IMG/VR virus record: IMGVR_UViG_3300030328_002788
Span: 1 to 26,162 of that record
DNA from: a virus
DNA: 26,162 nucleotides
Strand: one strand, 5' to 3'
In this document: positions 21,505 through 26,162 of the stretch, piece by piece
Layout: each line of letters opens with the position of its first letter
Position numbering within the stretch: the first letter of the stretch is position 1
The notes under the pieces: generated by a model
Database searches by the model: none
The model's input: only the letters and a program-made list of their open reading frames with translations
Told to the model about the DNA's origin: nothing
Translations under genes and position numbers: made by a program

Positions 21505-21599
21505 GAACTACTAAATACATAGCACTGTTTACAACGGGTAGAATGAGATAGATCTCTTTTCCGCACCGTACTCTAGTCAGCGTCTATAAATAGTAGTTC
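21505..21599 (-). ncRNA. Long irregular hairpin RNA in the early leader
   Basis: On the - strand GAACTACTA (21599-21591) pairs with TAGTAGTTC (21513-21505). The stem then extends TATAG with CTATG and CGCTG with CAGTG, about 19 bp in total with a small internal loop and one bulge. Inside, ACGG/CCGT and a GAGA/TCTC hairpin are possible. Two of the pairs (21588:21518 and 21581:21524) are G-U on - but A-C on +, so - strand RNA is indicated. It precedes the Shine-Dalgarno of 21175-21480. Confidence 0.62.
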
Positions 21600-21600
21600 T

Positions 21601-21667
21601 GTGATTATTTTACTTGTTTTTGAGTGATTATTTAAAGGGTGAGAGTGCATCACTCGTCTACACTCGT
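21601..21667. repeat. Two pairs of direct repeats, possible operator
   Basis: GTGATTATTT occurs at 21601-21610 and 21624-21633 (23 bases apart, about two helical turns). CACTCGT occurs at 21651-21657 and 21661-21667 (10 bases apart, one turn). GAGTG at 21643-21647 can pair with either CACTC. The spacing suits cooperative protein binding. Confidence 0.55.
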
Positions 21668-21669
21668 GT

Positions 21670-22032
21670 TTAGTCTGCAATAATAGCTGCGAATAGTCCA
21701 CCAACTAACGCAACCGCACACGTTGCAGTCACTTTAGCAGTTGTTCTGGCTACTTTACTTGCAGTTTGCCATTGAGTATCACGAACATTAGTTTTAATAT
21801 CTATTGTGTTCTTCAATACGTTCTTTTCTTTCTTAGTGTAAGGTTTAGATTCTATCTTGTTACTATAAAGTTTAGCACCTTTAGCAACATCGCTGGCTTT
21901 ATTCTTTTTCCACTTATAGTTCTTTCCATACTTTAGATCTACTTTGTCCTTGCAGATTTCTGCTGTTAACTTTGTTACATCTTTTAATAATGTTACACCG
22001 TCTTTGATTTGTGAGTAAGTTGTTACTTTCAT
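21670..22032 (-). CDS. First early gene: basic protein with C-terminal membrane tail
   Basis: 120 residues. Lys-rich soluble part (KDKVDLKYGKNYKWKKNKAS) followed by VARTTAKVTATCAVALVGGL and FAAIIAD, a Thr/Ala/Gly-rich C-terminal membrane anchor. It is the first gene of the leftward arm, so likely expressed earliest. The layout matches 16150-16383 and 20130-20336. No Shine-Dalgarno; the leader is AT-rich (AAATCAAATCAATC). Role unknown. Confidence 0.72.
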   Translation of the reverse strand: MKVTTYSQIKDGVTLLKDVTKLTAEICKDKVDLKYGKNYKWKKNKASDVAKGAKLYSNKIESKPYTKKEKNVLKNTIDIKTNVRDTQWQTASKVARTTAKVTATCAVALVGGLFAAIIAD

Positions 22033-22150
22033 GATTGATTTGATTTTAATTAATTAGTTTTGATTGTTAGATGGCGGAGCCTAAAAGATTGGGAAGCACA
22101 CGGGGTGTGCAGCATAGGGTATCACTCCCTCACAACTAAAAAAAATTTTT
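22033..22150. promoter_or_regulatory. Divergent intergenic region between early and late arms
   Basis: Gene-free apart from a doubtful 22-codon frame. Contains a perfect GCACAC-GGG-GTGTGC hairpin (about 22097-22111), an AGGG/CCCT pair just after it and an A7T6 tract (22139-22151). No TAnnTTTG box was found for the leftward early transcript, so that promoter may be non-canonical or phage-specific. Confidence 0.6.
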
Positions 22151-22158
22151 TATATTTG
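22139..22158 (+). promoter_or_regulatory. Candidate late promoter: A/T tract plus TATATTTG
   Basis: AAAAAAATTTTTT runs into TATATTTG (22151-22158), a match to the Bacteroidota -7 box. No TTG stands at -33; the A/T tract may act as an upstream or bent-DNA element. The first ATG of the late operon is at 22163, so the transcript would be leaderless or nearly so. Confidence 0.55.
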
Positions 22159-22162
22159 CCTT

Positions 22163-22258
22163 ATGAATAAGTCGAGTAAAAAATGCAAATCAGGTTGTAA
22201 GTGCAAAACCTGTATGAGAAAAAGAGCACGCAATAATAACCCTAAATTCACATACTGA
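22163..22258 (+). CDS. 31-residue Cys/Lys-rich peptide
   Basis: MNKSSKKCKSGCKCKTCMRK and an Arg/Asn tail. Four Cys in the pattern CxxxCxCxxC with Lys between them look like a metal knuckle able to contact nucleic acid. The stop overlaps the next start (TGATG). It begins four bases after a -7 box, implying leaderless translation. Function unknown. Confidence 0.62.
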   Translation: MNKSSKKCKSGCKCKTCMRKRARNNNPKFTY

Positions 22259-22314
22259 TGGCGTATAAACCTAAAACAAAGCCCAAGACTAAGCCAAGAA
22301 AACCAAAGTACTAA
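22258..22314 (+). CDS. 18-residue Lys/Pro repeat peptide
   Basis: MAYKPKTKPKTKPRKPKY: a run of KPKT/KPRK units. The start shares a base with the previous stop (TGATG) and the stop shares a base with the next start (TAATG), so it is probably translated. Polycationic; perhaps a nucleic-acid or capsid contact peptide, or a ribosome relay to the next gene. Confidence 0.55.
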   Translation: MAYKPKTKPKTKPRKPKY

Positions 22315-22658
22315 TGCCTAAACTAAAAGACATCGTGAAAAGTTTTATAGAGACTCCGTTTGGGGATATAGAGAGAAATGAGCAGGGAGACTTAGAACTG
22401 GTATATGTAACAGATGATTTTTCGGATTTCGCACCAAGTATAGCTATCGATAATGAGATAGATGTGTGGCTGATAGATCATGACTGGAAGATATTAGAAA
22501 GAGGTATATATTTTAATGATCCTATAGTGGAGACTTTAAATTATATATACTATAACGAACAGACGAATGACTATGAAGAGGTAGAGGTGCCTGTTGGTTA
22601 TTCTAGTGGCATGGACGTAGGAAGTTTTATGCTAAAGTATAAATTAGAGAAAGCATAA
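22314..22658 (+). CDS. Acidic late-operon protein of unknown function
   Basis: 114 residues, acidic, beta-rich (GDIERNEQGDLELVYVTDD, IDVWLIDHDWKILERGIYF). Coupled to the peptide before it by TAATG and abuts the next gene with no gap. In the usual position of a packaging accessory gene. Not recognised. Confidence 0.7.
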   Translation: MPKLKDIVKSFIETPFGDIERNEQGDLELVYVTDDFSDFAPSIAIDNEIDVWLIDHDWKILERGIYFNDPIVETLNYIYYNEQTNDYEEVEVPVGYSSGMDVGSFMLKYKLEKA

Positions 22659-23195
22659 ATGTATCTATTAAAGATAAGCAAGAAAGGAGAGGACATAGTG
22701 GATGAGGATAACGGTGTATTAGCCGTTCCAGAGTTCCAAAAGATATTAAAGGAAAAGAAACTAGGGCAGAAGGCTATGAAGTTTATAGCTTTGAGTCAGG
22801 ATTACGATTCACCTTATAGGTATTTAAATGAAAAAGATCGTTATCGGCAGATCATGTCGGACATCTTTGGGAAGCCCAAATGGGCTGACATTAAACATCC
22901 ATTGGTGCAGGCAGGTATAGATAAGTATAGAGCATTACAGAGAGATCCTCTTGACGATCAGTTGGAAGCGTTCAATAAGAAAATAGACCAGTATACTACA
23001 CTAATTAATAACTGGCACTTAGATCAGGAGACTGCAGAGGAGTTGCAGAAGGTTATGATTGGTATAGAGAAGCTGTTGGGAACAAGAACTGTTCTCTTAG
23101 AGGCTATTGAGCGTAGAGGTGAAAGAAAAACAATTAGTGGTGAACAGACCCTGAGCTTTTTAGAGGATAGAGCTGTAAGACTTAAGGATGCCTAA
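22659..23195 (+). CDS. Possible small terminase-like protein
   Basis: 178 residues, helical and basic. The N-terminal part (LLKISKKGEDIVDEDNGVLA, VPEFQKILKEKKLGQKAMKF) and the YDSPYRYLNEKDRYRQI block precede a helical C-terminus (EEAIERRGERKTISGEQTL region). It lies immediately before large terminase with an 8-base overlap, the usual place of TerS. No DNA-binding HTH is obvious, so this is a positional inference; another packaging or assembly protein is possible. Confidence 0.6.
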   Translation: MYLLKISKKGEDIVDEDNGVLAVPEFQKILKEKKLGQKAMKFIALSQDYDSPYRYLNEKDRYRQIMSDIFGKPKWADIKHPLVQAGIDKYRALQRDPLDDQLEAFNKKIDQYTTLINNWHLDQETAEELQKVMIGIEKLLGTRTVLLEAIERRGERKTISGEQTLSFLEDRAVRLKDA

Positions 23196-25017
23196 GAAAT
23201 TTAACGTACAGCATTATAGACCCATACCTAATAATGGGCACCCCAATCTAGATGTAAGTAGTCTTGCTTATCAAGATTATTGGGAAGAGGAGATGCATAG
23301 GTGCATTCACGGTTATAAACCCCCTGGCGGAGATTGGATACCTGGTAATTATTACTGGTATCTGAATTATTACATGATTCTTGGGAATGATGGTACTGAT
23401 TCAAACCGTAAATCCCTTATATATCCATGGTATCGGGATATGGATAAGGAGTACTTTATGCTATTTGATACTTGCCGTAAGGAAGGTAAAGGAATGATCG
23501 TTATTAAAGCTAGGGATAAAGGGTTCTCTTATATGAACTCTGGACTGGTAGGTCATGAATTTACTTTCTTTCCGCATTCCGAAGTAGGAATTGCGGCTGG
23601 ACTTGGTGTAACAGCTAACTCGTTTTTTGAAAAAACAAAAAAAGGGTTGATGAATCAACATCCCAATTTTCGGCACGGATGGTTAAAGGATACTAAGGAT
23701 GTGTTACGGGCAGGGTATAGGCAGAAGAACGCTGAGGGGCGCTGGGAAATAGGCGGCTATCAGTCTGTAATACATTGTAGAACGATGGATGACCCAGAGG
23801 TATATAAAGGTGAGCGTCTATCTATAATGATATTTGAAGAAGCAGGAGAGTTTAAAAGGTTAAAGAATGCGTACATGTCGTCAAAAGCTTGTTTCATGGA
23901 TGGAGCAATGCAGTACGGAGTACCTGTTGTCGGTGGAACTGGGGGTGACATTGACGCGGCTTCTGCTGATTTTATGGATATGTATTATAATGCTGATGCA
24001 TTTAATCTTATTCCGATGTTTATTCCTGCATCAAGGGCGTTACACGGATTCTTTAGCCCTAAAACTGGAGTTGATGATGAGCAGAAAGCTTATGAATATA
24101 TAGAAGGAGAGCGTCAAAAGATATTAGACGGTGGTGGAGATAGTAAGGCATACAATTTGCACTTACAAAACTACCCTTTAACTGTGCAGGAAGCTTTCCT
24201 GAAAACAAAAGGTTCTAGGTTTGATATAGCATTACTTAATCAGCAGAGAGCTAGAGTTCAAACACTAGCAGATCCAGAACAGCATATTACAACTGGATGT
24301 CTTGATTGGGTAATAGATGATGATGGATTAACTAATGAAGTTAAGTTTACGCCACATCCTCATGGTCCTTATAAAATATTGCACGAACCACAACCTCACC
24401 TTCAAGGATTAGATGTTGGTGGTATTGACTCGTATGATCAAGATGAAGCTGGAGCATCAGAATCAATGGGTTCTGCAATCATCTTTAGAAGGATAGCAGA
24501 TACTAATCAACCGTATAGATTACCAATAGCTGAATACACTGATAGACCTGAAACAGCAGATCAATTTTACGAAGGTTGTTTGAAGCTTGCAGTATATTAT
24601 AATTCAAAAATGCTAGTTGAATATACAAAAATTGGTATATTGGACTACTTTTTGAGAAACAGAGCTCAAAAGTATCTTAAGACTAAACCTAGGTCAGCAC
24701 ACTCACCTGGCACTAAAACCAGAAATAACTATGGTGTGCACATGAACAAACAAGTTAAAGCGTATATGGAGTCATTAATGTATGACTACATAAAAGAAAG
24801 GGGTGACGAAATCTGGTTTATAGACCTACTAGATGAGTTATGCGATTGGGGTTCACGCAATACGGATAGAGCAATTGCATTTGGTTTGTGTTTAATCCAC
24901 GAAAATGATAACTTTGCAATTGAAGTCAAAGATAGAGAAAAAGAATCTATAAAAGAAAGCGGATTTGTATATTATAAATACGATAATAATGGAATACCTG
25001 TTAAACACATAAGATAA
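23188..25017 (+). CDS. terL: Terminase large subunit
   Basis: 609 residues. ATPase part: IPGNYYWYLNYYMI (51-64), a Walker A-like IKARDKGFSYMNSG (106-119) without the classic GKT, Walker B LSIMIFEEAGEF (211-222) and a coupling motif VVGGTGGD (about 247-254). Nuclease part: QGLDVGGIDSYDQDEA with Asp near 409, MLVEYTK with Glu near 477, and CDWGSRNTDRAIAFG with Asp near 550-560. It cuts and pumps DNA into proheads. The portal follows by TAATG coupling. The deviant Walker A occurs in several TerL groups, including crAss-like ones. Confidence 0.93.
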   Translation: MPKKFNVQHYRPIPNNGHPNLDVSSLAYQDYWEEEMHRCIHGYKPPGGDWIPGNYYWYLNYYMILGNDGTDSNRKSLIYPWYRDMDKEYFMLFDTCRKEGKGMIVIKARDKGFSYMNSGLVGHEFTFFPHSEVGIAAGLGVTANSFFEKTKKGLMNQHPNFRHGWLKDTKDVLRAGYRQKNAEGRWEIGGYQSVIHCRTMDDPEVYKGERLSIMIFEEAGEFKRLKNAYMSSKACFMDGAMQYGVPVVGGTGGDIDAASADFMDMYYNADAFNLIPMFIPASRALHGFFSPKTGVDDEQKAYEYIEGERQKILDGGGDSKAYNLHLQNYPLTVQEAFLKTKGSRFDIALLNQQRARVQTLADPEQHITTGCLDWVIDDDGLTNEVKFTPHPHGPYKILHEPQPHLQGLDVGGIDSYDQDEAGASESMGSAIIFRRIADTNQPYRLPIAEYTDRPETADQFYEGCLKLAVYYNSKMLVEYTKIGILDYFLRNRAQKYLKTKPRSAHSPGTKTRNNYGVHMNKQVKAYMESLMYDYIKERGDEIWFIDLLDELCDWGSRNTDRAIAFGLCLIHENDNFAIEVKDREKESIKESGFVYYKYDNNGIPVKHIR

Positions 25018-26162
25018 TGAAGAACTTTCCTAGTCAACTACTACCTGACTCTAAAAAAGATAAGAAGTGGTGTGAGCACATGCTTGATGCAATTGTTAAT
25101 CACACTAGTCATGTAGATAGTCCTGAGAACAGGTATCAATTAAAAGATGTAAGAAATTACGACATATATAATGGTGACTTTAATCGAGATGATTATAAAT
25201 ACCTTACAGAGCAATATGGGTATAACTATCCAGCTCGACTAGTTAATTACCCAATAGTACAACCTAAAATAGATTTATTATTAGGTGAAGATTTACATAG
25301 ACCTTTAGATACTAAAGTCGTAACCATAAACCAAGAAGCTATTAATAGAAAAGAAGACCAGAAAGTAACTATGGTCATGAATAAGCTTTTAGGTGAGGTT
25401 AAAGAGGAGATGAAGAAGTTAGGTATGGATGTTAAAAATGAAGGGCAGGAAATTCCTATCCCAGATGACATCGATACTTTTATGAGGTACAATTACAGAG
25501 AGTCTATAGAGGAAGCTGTTCAGGATGGATTAGAGTTTTTAACTAATAAGTATAAGATTAAAAACAAATTCAAGGAGGGCTTTAGGGATCTACTAATAAC
25601 TGGTAAGGAGTGCTATCGCGTGGAAATTAAGGATGGCGACCCACAGGTTAGGCGCGTAGACCCAAGGTCACTCTGTTATGATTTGACTAGTGAGACTGAT
25701 GATTTAGGTGAGGCTAACTGGGTAACAGAAGAAAGATGGTTGTCACCTAGTGATATTATAGATGAGTTTGGTGAGCAATTAGATGACAAGCAAATACGTC
25801 TTATAGAATCTATGTCCCAGCAAAACAAAATAGATCAGCATTCTGAATATAGAAACTGGTACGCCAGAGGAGAATCAGGTGAGCTTAGAGTAAAAGTAGT
25901 TCACGCTGAATGGAGATCTTTAAGAAAAATACAATATAAGTTAAGTCCTAATAAGCATGATAATGAGAAGCCGTTTAGAAAGATGGTTTCAGATAAATAT
26001 AGAAAACGTAAAGGTGAAAAAGTTCGTAAGGTTGTTGTTGATGACATTTGGCAGGCTACAAAAATTGGTGGTTCGATTATGGTTAATTGTCAGCGAGTTC
26101 CTAATCAAGTACGTTCTTTAGATGATCCTAGCGCAGCTAACTTAAGTTATATTGGTGTAATA
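25017..26162 (+). CDS. Portal protein, C-terminally cut by the window
   Basis: 382 residues to the window edge with no stop. Starts MKNFPSQLLPDSKKDKKWCE, overlapping the TerL stop (TAATG). The block NYDIYNGDFN, then YPARLVNYPIVQPKIDLLLG and EDLHRP, resembles portals of crAss-like phages; later RRVDPRSLCYD and a WxxxxSPSDII segment are portal-like too. It forms the ring for DNA entry and head-tail connection. About half the protein is probably missing. Confidence 0.85.
   Translation, partial: MKNFPSQLLPDSKKDKKWCEHMLDAIVNHTSHVDSPENRYQLKDVRNYDIYNGDFNRDDYKYLTEQYGYNYPARLVNYPIVQPKIDLLLGEDLHRPLDTKVVTINQEAINRKEDQKVTMVMNKLLGEVKEEMKKLGMDVKNEGQEIPIPDDIDTFMRYNYRESIEEAVQDGLEFLTNKYKIKNKFKEGFRDLLITGKECYRVEIKDGDPQVRRVDPRSLCYDLTSETDDLGEANWVTEERWLSPSDIIDEFGEQLDDKQIRLIESMSQQNKIDQHSEYRNWYARGESGELRVKVVHAEWRSLRKIQYKLSPNKHDNEKPFRKMVSDKYRKRKGEKVRKVVVDDIWQATKIGGSIMVNCQRVPNQVRSLDDPSAANLSYIGVI

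Noticed and set aside
22072-22140. 22-codon ORF starting MAEPKRLGSTRG in the divergent region
   Set aside because: It runs through the hairpin sequences, lies upstream of the late promoter box and has no coupling to a neighbour; more likely chance.
1-26162. CRISPR array, retron or diversity-generating retroelement
   Set aside because: No regularly spaced repeats and no reverse transcriptase motif (YxDD with flanking motifs) in any frame read.

Overview
The window is a piece of a tailed double-stranded DNA phage genome. Terminase, portal, endolysin and holin genes are present; there are no host housekeeping genes, tRNAs or integrase. The host is probably a Bacteroidota bacterium, most likely a flavobacterium. 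The evidence is the AT-rich sequence, TAnnTTTG-type promoter boxes (TATATTTG), near absence of Shine-Dalgarno sites, a DUF3127-type SSB and a signal peptide ending in TAQ. The portal N-terminus resembles crAss-like portals by eye; I could not run a comparison, so this placement is tentative.

Layout. (1) 1-1686, + strand: the end of the virion/lysis module, with the C-terminus of a possible beta-barrel protein, a small membrane protein, a secreted thioredoxin-fold protein without CxxC, an M15 peptidase endolysin and a 3TM-type holin. (2) 1687-22032, - strand: one long early region. Its distal part (about 2.3-8.2 kb) is DNA metabolism: metallophosphoesterase, RecE-like PD-(D/E)XK nuclease, DnaB/RecA-fold helicase, a possible loader, RusA resolvase, DUF3127 SSB, a candidate annealing protein and an HU-like protein. 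Its middle and proximal parts hold about 45 small genes, mostly unknown and often joined by ATGA overlaps. Recognisable among them are an Api92-like/DUF1281 protein, a winged-helix protein, a standalone DnaA domain IV, a DUF932 protein, a phage ABA-sandwich-like protein and a zinc ribbon. (3) 22163-26162, + strand: the start of the packaging/structural module, with two tiny peptides, two unknown proteins, large terminase and a portal cut by the window edge.

Regulation. The early and late arms diverge around 22033-22162, where an A7T6 tract and TATATTTG sit 4 bases before the first late ATG. Several - strand terminators are clear (after the DUF932, SSB and annealing-candidate genes), and their G-U pairs fit only - strand RNA. 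The early-proximal 20.7-21.7 kb is unusual: three non-coding intervals have strong predicted RNA folds, including two crossing-helix (pseudoknot) arrangements, and the two genes between them are the only ones I noted with canonical Shine-Dalgarno sequences. This is the best candidate for something undescribed.

Nine genes too short or open-ended for routine ORF listing were recovered by hand translation: 2187-2333, 11520-11612, 13294-13437, 16052-16147, 16754-16927, 17160-17294, 19704-19844, 20553-20711 and the two peptides at 22163-22314, plus the two edge-truncated genes.
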